DNA from: Budorcas taxicolor
Taxonomy: Eukaryota; Chordata; Mammalia; Artiodactyla; Bovidae
DNA length: 64,000 nucleotides
Reading direction: 5' to 3'
Assembly (NCBI RefSeq): GCF_023091745.1
Contig: NW_026291777.1
Coordinates: 124,001 to 188,000, forward strand
This document shows, piece by piece, positions 34,813 to 48,683 of this stretch. A program made the position numbers and the translations under genes. The first letter of the stretch is position 1, and each line of letters starts with the position of its first letter. Under the pieces are notes generated by a model. The model saw nothing but the letters and a program-made list of their open reading frames with translations. It had not been told where the DNA came from and did not search any database.

Positions 34813-37800
34813 ATGGATCTTGGGGTGCTTCTGAGTCTCCCCAGGGGAGTCAGGCCTCGTCTCGAGTGGGGGCATGCACGTGCGCTTTCCTCCCGAGCTG
34901 CAGCAGTAGTGTCACGCTTCCTGTCACGTGGATCAAGGGATCTGTGGCTTTCCCTCGAGGCTGTCCCTCGAGGCTTTCCCACGAGGCTTTCCCACAGGGC
35001 TGTGCCACGTGCCACCTTGGTGTGAGTCGATCCTCGGCGTGAAAGACGAGCCGGTGAAGGGAAAAGAGGTTCCTCTGGAATGGACTGAGACATCTGGGGG
35101 ACTCTTGGAATGGTGGCACGACCCTGGAGTTCCTCTCGCCGTTCCTGTTGAGAGGGCCTCCTCTTGAGATGCGACGGGAATGCCGGGAACTCTTTCCCGA
35201 CGAAGCAGGGAAAGGATCCCTCATCTCGAGCTACGAGGCGGAAACGGGGCTCCTCTGGATGTGGGCGGGACCCTCGTGATTCCTCTCGAGTGGAGACGGC
35301 TAGGTCGGGGAACTTCTTGATTTGCACCAAGGGTGTGAAGGAGCCTTTCGAAGTTCCAGAGGTGAGGTGTGAACAGCCTCGAGACGCCTCAGCGGAAATG
35401 GGCGTCATCTCGCCTGGAGGGGATAACCTCCTGGATTTTCTCGAGTTGCGGCAGGTCTTCTCGAGTTACGACGGGGACCTCAGGGACCCGCTCTGGTGGC
35501 CTCAGGAAAGGCCAGTCCCCATGCGAGTTGCTAGGGGACCTCTCGGGATTCCTCTCCCGTCCATGCCGGGGCCTCAGTCCTTGTGTGGAGTCGGGGCCGG
35601 AACCTGAGGATTCCTCTCCAGTGTTGCCATGGATCTTGGGGTGCTTCTGAGTCTCCCCAGGGGAGTCAGGCCTCGTCTCGAGTGGGGGCATGCACGTGCG
35701 CTTTCCTCCCGAGCTGCAGCAGTAGTGTCACGCTTCCTGTCACGTGGATCAAGGGATCTGTGGCTTTCCCTCGAGGCTGTCCCTCGAGGCTTTCCCACGA
35801 GGCTTTCCCACAGGGCTGTGCCACGTGCCACCTTGGTGTGAGTCGATCCTCAGCGTGAAAGACGAGCCGGTGAAAGGAAAAGAGGTTCCTCTGGAATGGA
35901 CTGAGACATCTGGGGGACTCTTGCAATGGTGGCACGACCCTGGAGTTCCTCTCGCCGTTCCTGTTGAGAGGGCCTCCTCTTGAGATGCGACGGGAAGGCC
36001 GGGAACTCTTTCCCGACGAAGCAGGGAAAGGATCCCTCATCTCGAGCTACGAGGCGGAAACGGGGCTCCTCTGGATGTGGGCGGGACCCTCGTGATTCCT
36101 CTCGAGTGGAGACAGCTAGCTCGGGGAACTTCTTGATTTGCACCAAGGGTGTGAAGGAGCCTTTCGAAGTTCCAGAGGTGAGGTGTGATCAGCCTCGAGA
36201 CGCCTCAGCGGAAATGGGCCTCATCTCGCCTGGAGGGGAGAACCTCCTGGATTTTCTCGAGTTGCGGCAGGTCTTCTCGAGTTACGACGGGGTCCTCAGG
36301 GACCCGCTCTGGTGGCCTCAGGAAAGGCCAGTCCCCATGCGAGTTGCTAGGGGACCTCTCGGGATTCCTCTCCCGTCCATGCCGGGGCCTCAGTCCTTGT
36401 GTGGAGTCGGGGCCGGAACTTGAGGATTCCTCTCCAGTGTTGCCATGGATCTTGGGGTGCTTCTGAGTCTCCCCAGGGGAGTCAGGCCTCGTCTCGAGTG
36501 GGGGCATGCACGTGCGCTTTCCTCCCGAGCTGCAGCAGTAGTGTCACGCTTCCTGTCACGTGGATCAAGGGATCTGTGGCTTTCCCTCGAGGCTGTCCCT
36601 CGAGGCTTTCCCACGAGGCTTTCCCACAGGGCTGTGCCACGTGCCACCTTGGTGTGAGTCGATCCTCGGCGTGAAAGACGAGCCGGTGAAGGGAAAAGAG
36701 GTTCCTCTGGAATGGACTGAGACATCTGGGGGACTCTTGGAATGGTGGCACGACCCTGGAGTTCCTCTCGCCGTTCCTGTTGAGAGGGCCTCCTCTTGAG
36801 ATGCGACGGGAAGGCCGGGAACTCTTTCCCGACGAAGCAGGGAAAGGATCCCTCATCTCGAGCTACGAGGCGGAAACGGGGCTCCTCTGGATGTGGGCGG
36901 GACCCTCGTGATTCCTCTCGAGTGGAGACGGCTAGGTCGGGGAACTTCTTGATTTGCACCAAGGGTGTGAAGGAGCCTTTCGAAGTGCCAGAGGTGAGGT
37001 GTGATCAGCCTCGAGACGCCTCAGCGGAAATGGGCCTCATCTCGCCTGGAGGGGAGAACCTCCTGGATTTTCTCGAGTTGCGGCAGGTCTTCTGGAGTTA
37101 CGACGGGGACCTCAGGGACCCGCTCTGGTGGCCTCAGGAAAGGCCAGTCCCCATGCGAGTTGCTAGGGGACCTCTCGGGATTCCTCTCCTGTCCATGCCG
37201 GGGCCTCAGTCCTTGTGTGGAGTCGGGGCCGGAACCTGAGGATTCCTCTCCAGTGTTGCCATGGATCTTGGGGTGCTTCTGAGTCTCCCCAGGGGAGTCA
37301 GGCCTCGTCTCGAGTGGGGGCATGCACGTGCGCTTTCCTCCCGAGCTGCAGCAGTAGTGTCACGCTTCCTGTCACGTGGATCAAGGGATCTGTGGCTTTC
37401 CCTCGAGGCTGTCCCTCGAGGCTTTCCCACGAGGCTTTCCCACAGGGCTGTGCCACGTGCCACCTTGGTGTGAGTCGATCCTCGGCGTGAAAGACGAGCC
37501 GGTGAAGGGAAAAGAGGTTCCTCTGGAATGGACTGAGACATCTGGGGGACTCTTGGAATGGTGGCACGGCCCTGGAGTTCCTCTCGCCGTTCCTGTTGAG
37601 AGGGCCTCCTCTTGAGATGCGACGGGAACGCCGGGAACTCTTTCCCGACGAAGCAGGGAAAGGATCCCTCATCTCGAGCTACGAGGCGGAAACGGGGCTC
37701 CTCTGGATGTGGGCGGGACCCTCGTGATTCCTCTCGAGTGGAGACGGCTAGGTCGGGGAACTTCTTGATTTGCACCAAGGGTGTGAAGGAGCCTTTCGAA

Positions 37801-39707
37801 GTGCCAGAGGTGAGGTGTGATCAGCCTCGAGACGCCTCAGCGGAAATGGGCCTCATCTCGCCTGGAGGGGAGAACCTCCTGGATTTTCTCGAGTTGCGGC
37901 AGGTCTTCTCGAGTTACGACGGGGACCTCAGGGACCCGCTCTGGTGGCCTCAGGAAAGGCCAGTCCCCATGCGAGTTGCTAGGGGACCTCTCGGGATTCC
38001 TCTCCCGTCCATGCCGGGGCCTCAGTCCTTGTGTGGAGTCGGGGCCGGAACCTGAGGATTCCTCTCCAGTGTTGCCATGGATCTTGGGGTGCTTCTGAGT
38101 CTCCCCAGGGGAGTCAGGCCTCGTCTCGAGTGGGGGCATGCACGTGCGCTTTCCTCCCGAGCTGCAGCAGTAGTGTCACGCTTCCTGTCACGTGGATCAA
38201 GGGATCTGTGGCTTTCCCTCGAGGCTGTCCCTCGAGGCTTTCCCACGAGGCTTTCCCACAGGGCTGTGCCACGTGCCACCTTGGTGTGAGTCGATCCTCG
38301 GCGTGAAAGACGAGCCGGTGAAGGGAAAAGAGGTTCCTCTGGAATGGACTGAGACATCTGGGGGACTCTTGGAATGGTGGCACGACCCTGGAGTTCCTCT
38401 CGCCATTCCTGTTGAGAGGGCCTCCTATTGAGATGCGACGGGAATGCCTGGAACTCTTTCCCGACGAAGCAGGGAAAGGATCCCTCATGTCGAGCTACGA
38501 GGCGGAAACGGGGCTCCTCTGGATGTGGGCGGGACCCTCGTGATTCCTCTCGAGTGGAGACGGGTAGGTCGGGGAACTTCTTGATTTGCACCAAGGGTGT
38601 GAAGGAGCCTTTCGAAGTGCCAGAGGTGAGGTGTGATCAGCCTCGAGACGCCTCAGCGGAAATGGGCGTCATCTCGCCTGGAGGGGAGAACCTCCTGGAT
38701 TTTCTCGAGTTGCGGCAGGTCTTCTCGAGTTACGACGGGGACCTCAGGGACCCGCTCTGGTGGCCTCAGGAAAGGCCAGTCCCCATGCGAGTTGCTAGGG
38801 GACCTCTCGGGATTCCTCTCCCGTCCATGCCGGGGCCTCAGTCCTTGTGTGGAGTCGGGGCCGGAACCTGAGGATTCCTCTCCAGTGTTGCCATGGATCT
38901 TGGGGTGCTTCTGAGTCTCCCCAGGGGAGTCAGGCCTCGTCTCGAGTGGGGGCATGCACGTGCGCTTTCCTCCCGAGCTGCAGCAGTAGTGTCACGCTTC
39001 CTGTCACGTGGATCAAGGGATCTGTGGCTTTCCCTCGAGGCTGTCCCTCGAGGCTTTCCACGAGGCTTTCCCACAGGGCTGTGCCACGTGCCACCTTGGT
39101 GTGAGTCGATCCTCGGCGTGAAAGACGAGCCGGTGAAGGGAAAAGAGGTTCCTCTGGAATGGACTGAGACATCTGGGGGACTCTTGGAATGGTGGCACGA
39201 CCCTGGAGTTCCTCTCGCCGTTCCTGTTGAGAGGGCCTCCTCTTGAGATGCGACGGGAATGCCGGGAACTCTTTCCCGACGAAGCAGGGAAAGGATCCCT
39301 CATCTCGAGCTACGAGGCGGAAACGGGGCTCCTCTGGATGTGGGCGGGACCCTCGTGATTCCTCTCGAGTGGAGACGGCTAGGTCGGGGAACTTCTTGAT
39401 TTGCACCAAGGGTGTGAAGGAGCCTTTCGAAGTTCCAGAGGTGAGGTGTGAACAGCCTCGAGACGCCTCAGCGGAAATGGGCGTCATCTCGCCTGGAGGG
39501 GATAACCTCCTGGATTTTCTCGAGTTGCGGCAGGTCTTCTCGAGTTACGACGGGGACCTCAGGGACCCGCTCTGGTGGCCTCAGGAAAGGCCAGTCCCCA
39601 TGCGAGTTGCTAGGGGACCTCTCGGGATTCCTCTCCCGTCCATGCCGGGGCCTCAGTCCTTGTGTGGAGTCGGGGCCGGAACCTGAGGATTCCTCTCCAG
39701 TGTTGCC
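34813..39707. repeat. Monomers M43-M48
   Basis: Monomer starts are 34813, 35629, 36445, 37261, 38077 and 38893. All are 816 bp except M48 (815), which lacks one C in its ladder at about 39059. M43 carries the marker haplotype GTGAACAGCC, GGGCGTCATC, GGGGATAACC near 35370-35425, and M48 carries it near 39449-39505. M46 has CACGGCCC (about 37566). M47 has TCGCCATTCC with CTCCTATTG (about 38401-38430), a combination seen again at 57.2 and 58.8 kb. Confidence 0.87.
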
Positions 39708-42700
39708 ATGGATCTTGGGGTGCTTCTGAGTCTCCCCAGGGGAGTCAGGCCTCGTCTCGAGTGGGGGCATGCACGTGCGCTTTCCTCCCGAGCTGCAGCA
39801 GTAGTGTCACGCTTCCTGTCACGTGGATCAAGGGATCTGTGGCTTTCCCTCGAGGCTGTCCCTCGAGGCTTTCCCACGAGGCTTTCCCACAGGGCTGTGC
39901 CACGTGCCACCTTGGTGTGAGTCGATCCTCAGCGTGAAAGACGAGCCGGTGAAGGGAAAAGAGGTTCCTCTGGAATGGACTGAGACATCTGGGGGACTCT
40001 TGGAATGGTGGCACGACCCTGGAGTTCCTCTCGCCGTTCCTGTTGAGAGGGCCTCCTCTTGAGATGCGACGGGAAGGCCGGGAACTCTTTCCCGACGAAG
40101 CAGGGAAAGGATCCCTCATCTCGAGCTACGAGGCGGAAACGGGGCTCCTCTGGATGTGGGCGGGACCCTCGTGATTCCTCTCGAGTGGAGACGGCTAGGT
40201 CGGGGAACTTCTTGATTTGCACCAAGGGTGTGAAGGAGCCTTTCGAAGTTCCAGAGGTGAGGTGTGATCAGCCTCGAGACGCCTCAGCGGAAATGGGCCT
40301 CATCTCGCCTGGAGGGGAGAACCTCCTGGATTTTCTCGAGTTGCGGCAGGTCTTCTCGAGTTACGACGGGGACCTCAGGGACCCGCTCTGGTGGCCTCAG
40401 GAAAGGCCAGTCCCCATGCGAGTTGCTAGGGGACCTCTCGGGATTCCTCTCCTGTCCATGCCGGGGCCTCAGTCCTTGTGTGGAGTCGGGGCCGGAACCT
40501 GAGGATTCCTCTCCAGTGTTGCCATGGATCTTGGGGTGCTTCTGAGTCTCCCCAGGGGAGTCAGGCCTCGTCTCGAGTGGGGGCATGCACGTGCGCTTTC
40601 CTCCCGAGCTGCAGCAGTAGTGTCACGCTTCCTGTCACGTGGATCAAGGGATCTGTGGCTTTCCCTCGAGGCTGTCCCTCGAGGCTTTCCCACGAGGCTT
40701 TCCCACAGGGCTGTGCCACGTGCCACCTTGGTGTGAGTCGATCCTCGGCGTGAAAGACGAGCCGGTGAAGGGAAAAGAGGTTCCTCTGGAATGGACTGAG
40801 ACATCTGGGGGACTCTTGGAATGGTGGCACGGCCCTGGAGTTCCTCTCGCCGTTCCTGTTGAGAGGGCCTCCTCTTGAGATGCGACGGGAAGGCCGGGAA
40901 CTCTTTCCCGACGAAGCAGGGAAAGGATCCCTCATCTCGAGCTACGAGGCGGAAACGGGGCTCCTCTGGATGTGGGCGGGACCCTCGTGATTCCTCTCGA
41001 GTGGAGACGGCTAGGTCGGGGAACTTCTTGATTTGCACCAAGGGTGTGAAGGAGCCTTTCGAAGTGCCAGAGGTGAGGTGTGATCAGCCTCGAGACGCCT
41101 CAGCGGAAATGGGCCTCATCTCGCCTGGAGGGGAGAACCTCCTGGATTTTCTCGAGTTGCGGCAGGTCTTCTCGAGTTACGACGGGGACCTCAGGGACCC
41201 GCTCTGGTGGCCTCAGGAAAGGCCAGTCCCCATGCGAGTTGCTAGGGGACCTCTCGGGATTCCTCTCCTGTCCATGCCGGGGCCTCAGTCCTTGTGTGGA
41301 GTCGGGGCCGGAACCTGAGGATTCCTCTCCAGTGTTGCCATGGATCTTGGGGTGCTTCTGAGTCTCCCCAGGGGAGTCAGGCCTCGTCTCGAGTGGGGGC
41401 ATGCACGTGCGCTTTCCTCCCGAGCTGCAGCAGTAGTGTCACGCTTCCTGTCACGTGGATCAAGGGATCTGTGGCTTTCCCTCGAGGCTGTCCCTCGAGG
41501 CTTTCCCACGAGGCTTTCCCACAGGGCTGTGCCACGTGCCACCTTGGTGTGAGTCGATCCTCGGCGTGAAAGACGAGCCGGTGAAGGGAAAAGAGGTTCC
41601 TCTGGAATGGACTGAGACATCTGGGGGACTCTTGGAATGGTGGCACGACCCTGGAGTTCCTCTCGCCGTTCCTGTTGAGAGGGCCTCCTCTTGAGATGCG
41701 ACGGGAACGCCGGGAACTCTTTCCCGACGAAGCAGGGAAAGGATCCCTCATCTCGAGCTACGAGGCGGAAACGGGGCTCCTCTGGATGTGGGCGGGACCC
41801 TCGTGATTCCTCTCGAGTGGAGACGGCTAGGTCGGGGAACTTCTTGATTTGCACCAAGGGTGTGAAGGAGCCTTTCGAAGTGCCAGAGGTGAGGTGTGAT
41901 CAGCCTCGAGACGCCTCAGCGGAAATGGGCCTCATCTCGCCTGGAGGGGAGAACCTCCTGGATTTTCTCGAGTTGCGGCAGGTCTTCTCGAGTTACGACG
42001 GGGACCTCAGGGACCCGCTCTGGTGGCCTCAGGAAAGGCCAGTCCCCATGCGAGTTGCTAGGGGACCTCTCGGGATTCCTCTCCTGTCCATGCCGGGGCC
42101 TCAGTCCTTGTGTGGAGTCGGGGCCGGAACCTGAGGATTCCTCTCCAGTGTTGCCATGGATCTTGGGGTGCTTCTGAGTCTCCCCAGGGGAGTCAGGCCT
42201 CGTCTCGAGTGGGGGCATGCACGTGCGCTTTCCTCCCGAGCTGCAGCAGTAGTGTCACGCTTCCTGTCACGTGGATCAAGGGATCTGTGGCTTTCCCTCG
42301 AGGCTGTCCCTCGAGGCTTTCCCACGAGGCTTTCCCACAGGGCTGTGCCACGTGCCACCTTGGTGTGAGTCGATCCTCGGCGTGAAAGACGAGCCGGTGA
42401 AGGGAAAAGAGGTTCCTCTGGAATGGACTGAGACATCTGGGGGACTCTTGGAATGGTGGCACGACCCTGGAGTTCCTCTCGCCGTTCCTGTTGAGAGGGC
42501 CTCCTCTTGAGATGCGACGGGAAGGCCGGGAACTCTTTCCCGACGAAGCAGGGAAAGGATCCCTCATCTCGAGCTACGAGGCGGAAACGGGGCTCCTCTG
42601 GATGTGGGCGGGACCCTCGTGATTCCTCTCGAGTGGAGACGGCTAGGTCGGGGAACTTCTTGATTTGCACCAAGGGTGTGAAGGAGCCTTTCGAAGTGCC

Positions 42701-43787
42701 AGAGGTGAGGTGTGATCAGCCTCGAGACGCCTCAGCGGAAATGGGCCTCATCTCGCCTGGAGGGGAGAACCTCCTGGATTTTCTCGAGTTGCGGCAGGTC
42801 TTCTCGAGTTACGACGGGGACCTCAGGGACCCGCTCTGGTGGCCTCAGGAAAGGCCAGTCCCCATGCGAGTTGCTAGGGGACCTCTCGGGATTCCTCTCC
42901 CGTCCATGCCGGGGCCTCAGTCCTTGTGTGGAGTCGGGGCCGGAACCTGAGGATTCCTCTCCAGTGTTGCCATGGATCTTGGGGTGCTTCTGAGTCTCCC
43001 CAGGGGAGTCAGGCCTCGTCTCGAGTGGGGGCATGCACGTGCGCTTTCCTCCCGAGCTGCAGCAGTAGTGTCACGCTTCCTGTCACGTGGATCAAGGGAT
43101 CTGTGGCTTTCCCTCGAGGCTGTCCCTCGAGGCTTTCCCACGAGGCTTTCCCACAGGGCTGTGCCACGTGCCACCTTGGTGTGAGTCGATCCTCGGCGTG
43201 AAAGACGAGCCGGTGAAGGGAAAAGAGGTTCCTCTGGAATGGACTGAGACATCTGGGGGACTCTTGGAATGGTGGCACGACCCTGGAGTTCCTCTCGCCG
43301 TTCCTGTTGAGAGGGCCTCCTCTTGAGATGCGACGGGAAGGCCGGGAACTCTTTCCCGACGAAGCAGGGAAAGGATCCCTCATCTCGAGCTACGAGGCGG
43401 AAACGGGGCTCCTCTGGATGTGGGCGGGACCCTCGTGATTCCTCTCGAGTGGAGACGGCTAGGTCGGGGAACTTCTTGATTTGCACCAAGGGTGTGAAGG
43501 AGCCTTTCGAAGTGCCAGAGGTGAGGTGTGATCAGCCTCGAGACGCCTCAGCGGAAATGGGCCTCATCTCGCCTGGAGGGGAGAACCTCCTGGATTTTCT
43601 CGAGTTGCGGCAGGTCTTCTCGAGTTACGACGGGGACCTCAGGGACCCGCTCTGGTGGCCTCAGGAAAGGCCAGTCCCCATGCGAGTTGCTAGGGGACCT
43701 CTCGGGATTCCTCTCCCGTCCATGCCGGGGCCTCAGTCCTTGTGTGGAGTCGGGGCCGGAACCTGAGGATTCCTCTCCAGTGTTGCC
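39708..43787. repeat. Monomers M49-M53
   Basis: Monomer starts are 39708, 40524, 41340, 42156 and 42972, all 816 bp. The units differ at only a few sites. CTCTCCTGTCC replaces CTCTCCCGTCC in M49, M50 and M51, and M50 has CACGGCCC. M49 has CCTCAGCGTG. The same alleles in a different order recur at 48.7-52.3 kb, partly at an offset of 11 monomers, indicating shuffled higher-order blocks. Confidence 0.87.
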
Positions 43788-46700
43788 ATGGATCTTGGGG
43801 TGCTTCTGAGTCTCCCCAGGGGAGTCAGGCCTCGTCTCGAGTGGGGGCATGCACGTGCGCTTTCCTCCCGAGCTGCAGCAGTAGTGTCACGCTTCCTGTC
43901 ACGTGGATCAAGGGATCTGTGGCTTTCCCTCGAGGCTGTCCCTCGAGGCTTTCCCACGAGGCTTTCCCACAGGGCTGTGCCACGTGCCACCTTGGTGTGA
44001 GTCGATCCTCGGCGTGAAAGACGAGCCGGTGAAGGGAAAAGAGGTTCCTCTGGAATGGACTGAGACATCTGGGGGACTCTTGGAATGGTGGCACGGCCCT
44101 GGAGTTCCTCTCGCCGTTCCTGTTGAGAGGGCCTCCTCTTGAGATGCGACGGGAACGCCGGGAACTCTTTCCCGACGAAGCAGGGAAAGGATCCCTCATC
44201 TCGAGCTACGAGGCGGAAACGGGGCTCCTCTGGATGTGGGCGGGACCCTCGTGATTCCTCTCGAGTGGAGACGGCTAGGTCGGGGAACTTCTTGATTTGC
44301 ACCAAGGGTGTGAAGGAGCCTTTCGAAGTGCCAGAGGTGAGGTGTGATCAGCCTCGAGACGCCTCAGCGGAAATGGGCCTCATCTCGCCTGGAGGGGAGA
44401 ACCTCCTGGATTTTCTCGAGTTGCGGCAGGTCTTCTCGAGTTACGACGGGGACCTCAGGGACCCGCTCTGGTGGCCTCAGGAAAGGCCAGTCCCCATGCG
44501 AGTTGCTAGGGGACCTCTCGGGATTCCTCTCCCGTCCATGCCGGGGCCTCAGTCCTTGTGTGGAGTCGGGGCCGGAACCTGAGGATTCCTCTCCAGTGTT
44601 GCCATGGATCTTGGGGTGCTTCTGAGTCTCCCCAGGGGAGTCAGGCCTCGTCTCGAGTGGGGGCATGCAAGTGCGCTTTCCTCCCGAGCTGCAGCAGTAG
44701 TGTCACGCTTCCTGTCACGTGGATCAAGGGATCTGTGGCTTTCCCTCGAGGCTGTCCCTCGAGGCTTTCCCACGAGGCTTTCCCACAGGGCTGTGCCACG
44801 TGCCACCTTGGTGTGAGTCGATCCTCGGCGTGAAAGACGAGCCGGTGAAGGGAAAAGAGGTTCCTCTGGAATGGACTGAGACATCTGGGGGACTCTTGGA
44901 ATGGTGGCACGACCCTGGAGTTCCTCTCGCCGTTCCTGTTGAGAGGGCCTCCTCTTGAGATGCGACGGGAATGCCGGGAACTCTTTCCCGACGAAGCAGG
45001 GAAAGGATCCCTCATCTCGAGCTACGAGGCGGAAACGGGGCTCCTCTGGATGTGGGCGGGACCCTCGTGATTCCTCTCGAGTGGAGACGGCTAGGTCGGG
45101 GAACTTCTTGATTTGCACCAAGGGTGTGAAGGAGCCTTTCGAAGTTCCAGAGGTGAGGTGTGAACAGCCTCGAGACGCCTCAGCGGAAATGGGCGTCATC
45201 TCGCCTGGAGGGGATAACCTCCTGGATTTTCTCGAGTTGCGGCAGGTCTTCTCGAGTTACGACGGGGACCTCAGGGACCCGCTCTGGTGGCCTCAGGAAA
45301 GGCCAGTCCCCATGCGAGTTGCTAGGGGACCTCTCGGGATTCCTCTCCCGTCCATGCCGGGGCCTCAGTCCTTGTGTGGAGTCGGGGCCGGAACCTGAGG
45401 ATTCCTCTCCAGTGTTGCCATGGATCTTGGGGTGCTTCTGAGTCTCCCCAGGGGAGTCAGGCCTCGTCTCGAGTGGGGGCATGCACGTGCGCTTTCCTCC
45501 CGAGCTGCAGCAGTAGTGTCACGCTTCCTGTCACGTGGATCAAGGGATCTGTGGCTTTCCCTCGAGGCTGTCCCTCGAGGCTTTCCCACGAGGCTTTCCC
45601 ACAGGGCTGTGCCACGTGCCACCTTGGTGTGAGTCGATCCTCGGCGTGAAAGACGAGCCGGTGAAGGGAAAAGAGGTTCCTCTGGAATGGACTGAGACAT
45701 CTGAGGGACTCTTGGAATGGTGGCACGACCCTGGAGTTCCTCTCGCCGTTCCTGTTGAGAGGGCCTCCTCTTGAGATGCGACGGGAAGGCCGGGAACTCT
45801 TTCCCGACGAAGCAGGGAAAGGATCCCTCATCTCGAGCTACGAGGCGGAAACGGGGCTCCTCTGGATGTGGGCGGGACCCTCGTGATTCCTCTCGAGTGG
45901 AGACGGCTAGGTCGGGGAACTTCTTGATTTGCACCAAGGGTGTGAAGGAGCCTTTCGAAGTTCCAGAGGTGAGGTGTGATCAGCCTCGAGACGCCTCAGC
46001 GGAAATGGGCCTCATCTCGCCTGGAGGGGAGAACCTCCTGGATTTTCTCGAGTTGCGGCAGGTCTTCTCGAGTTACGACGGGGACCTCAGGGACCCGCTC
46101 TGGTGGCCTCAGGAAAGGCCAGTCCCCATGCGAGTTGCTAGGGGACCTCTCGGGATTCCTCTCCCGTCCATGCCGGGGCCTCAGTCCTTGTGTGGAGTCG
46201 GGGCCGGAACTTGAGGATTCCTCTCCAGTGTTGCCATGGATCTTGGGGTGCTTCTGAGTCTCCCCAGGGGAGTCAGGCCTCGTCTCGAGTGGGGGCATGC
46301 ACGTGCGCTTTCCTCCCGAGCTGCAGCAGTAGTGTCACGCTTCCTGTCACGTGGATCAAGGGATCTGTGGCTTTCCCTCGAGGCTGTCCCTCGAGGCTTT
46401 CCCACGAGGCTTTCCCACAGGGCTGTGCCACGTGACACCTTGGTGTGAGTCGATCCTCGGCGTGAAAGACGAGCCGGTGAAGGGAAAAGAGGTTCCTCTG
46501 GAATGGACTGAGACATCTGGGGGACTCTTGGAATGGTGGCACGACCCTGGAGTTCCTCTCGCCGTTCCTGTTGAGAGGGCCTCCTCTTGAGATGCGACGG
46601 GAAGGCCGGGAACTCTTTCCCGACGAAGCAGGGAAAGGATCCCTCATCTCGAGCTACGAGGCGGAAACGGGGCTCCTCTGGATGTGGGCGGGACCCTCGT

Positions 46701-48683
46701 GATTCCTCTCGAGTGGAGACGGCTAGGTCGGGGAACTTCTTGATTTGCACCAAGGGTGTGAAGGAGCCTTTCGAAGTGCCAGAGGTGAGGTGTGATCAGC
46801 CTCGAGACGCCTCAGCGGAAATGGGCCTCATCTCGCCTGGAGGGGAGAACCTCCTGGATTTTCTCGAGTTGCGGCAGGTCTTCTCGAGTTACGACGGGGA
46901 CCTCAGGGACCCGCTCTGGTGGCCTCAGGAAAGGCCAGTCCCCATGCGAGTTGCTAGGGGACCTCTCGGGATTCCTCTCCCGTCCATGCCGGGGCCTCAG
47001 TCCTTGTGTGGAGTCGGGGCCGGAACCTGAGGATTCCTCTCCAGTGTTGCCATGGATCTTGGGGTGCTTCTGAGTCTCCCCAGGGGAGTCAGGCCTCGTC
47101 TCGAGTGGGGGCATGCACGTGCGCTTTCCTCCCGAGCTGCAGCAGTAGTGTCACGCTTCCTGTCACGTGGATCAAGGGATCTGTGGCTTTCCCTCGAGGC
47201 TGTCCCTCGAGGCTTTCCCACGAGGCTTTCCCACAGGGCTGTGCCACGTGCCACCTTGGTGTGAGTCGATCCTCGGCGTGAAAGACGAGCCGGTGAAGGG
47301 AAAAGAGGTTCCTCTGGAATGGACTGAGACATCTGGGGGACTCTTGGAATGGTGGCACGACCCTGGAGTTCCTCTCGCCGTTCCTGTTGAGAGGGCCTCC
47401 TCTTGAGATGCGACGGGAATGCCGGGAACTCTTTCCCGACGAAGCAGGGAAAGGATCCCTCATCTCGAGCTACGAGGCGGAAACGGGGCTCCTCTGGATG
47501 TGGGCGGGACCCTCGTGATTCCTCTCGAGTGGAGACGGCTAGGTCGGGGAACTTCTTGATTTGCACCAAGGGTGTGAAGGAGCCTTTCGAAGTTCCAGAG
47601 GTGAGGTGTGAACAGCCTCGAGACGCCTCAGCGGAAATGGGCGTCACCTCGCCTGGAGGGGATAACCTCCTGGATTTTCTCGAGTTGCCTCAGGTCTTCT
47701 CGAGTTACGACGGGGACCTCAGGGACCCGCTCTGGTGGCCTCAGGAAAGGCCAGTCCCCATGCGAGTTGCTAGGGGACCTCTCGGGATTCCTCTCCCGTC
47801 CATGCCGGGGCCTCAGTCCTTGTGTGGAGTCGGGGCCGGAACCTGAGGATTCCTCTCCAGTGTTGCCATGGATCTTGGGGTGCTTCTGAGTCTCCCCAGG
47901 GGAGTCAGGCCTCGTCTCGAGTGGGGGCATGCACGTGCGCTTTCCTCCCGAGCTGCAGCAGTAGTGTCACGCTTCCTGTCACGTGGATCAAGGGATCTGT
48001 GGCTTTCCCTCGAGGCTGTCCCTCGAGGCTTTCCCACGAGGCTTTCCCACAGGGCTGTGCCACGTGCCACCTTGGTGTGAGTCGATCCTCGGCGTGAAAG
48101 ACGAGCCGGTGAAGGGAAAAGAGGTTCCTCTGGAATGGACTGAGACATCTGGGGGACTCTTGGAATGGTGGCACGACCCTGGAGTTCCTCTCGCCGTTCC
48201 TGTTGAGAGGGCCTCCTCTTGAGATGCGACGGGAACGCCGGGAACTCTTTCCCGACGAAGCAGGGAAAGGATCCCTCATCTCGAGCTACGAGGCGGAAAC
48301 GGGGCTCCTCTGGATGTGGGCGGGACCCTCGTGATTCCTCTCGAGTGGAGACGGCTAGGTCGGGGAACTTCTTGATTTGCACCAAGGGTGTGAAGGAGCC
48401 TTTCGAAGTTCCAGAGGTGAGGTGTGATCAGCCTCGAGACGCCTCAGCGGAAATGGGCCTCATCTCGCCTGGAGGGGAGAACCTCCTGGATTTTCTCGAG
48501 TTGCGGCAGGTCTTCTCGAGTTACGACGGGGACCTCAGGGACCCGCTCTGGTGGCCTCAGGAAAGGCCAGTCCCCATGCGAGTTGCTAGGGGACCTCTCG
48601 GGATTCCTCTCCCGTCCATGCCGGGGCCTCAGTCCTTGTGTGGAGTCGGGGCCGGAACCTGAGGATTCCTCTCCAGTGTTGCC
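43788..48683. repeat. Monomers M54-M59, left copy of a 10-monomer offset block
   Basis: Monomer starts are 43788, 44604, 45420, 46236, 47052 and 47868, all 816 bp. About 43.72-48.09 kb corresponds to 51.88-56.25 kb at an offset of 8160 bp (10 monomers). Shared alleles appear in order: CACGGCCC, GGAATGCC, the GTGAACAGCC haplotype, GGAACTTGAGG, GAAGTGCCAG, GGAATGCC and the haplotype again. Private changes (CAAGTG at 44668, CTGAGGGAC near 45702, GTGACACC at 46433, GTCACCTC near 47643) show time since duplication or ongoing conversion. Confidence 0.82.

Noticed and set aside
34758..35408. Recurrent minus-strand open frames of 190-216 codons (one of 282 at 54065-54913)
   Set aside because: They recur once per monomer, overlap other open frames on both strands, show no recognisable domain or protein-like constraint, and are cut or extended by random substitutions. 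The 282-codon case depends on the indel cluster. They reflect a GC-rich, stop-poor repeat whose length is a multiple of three.
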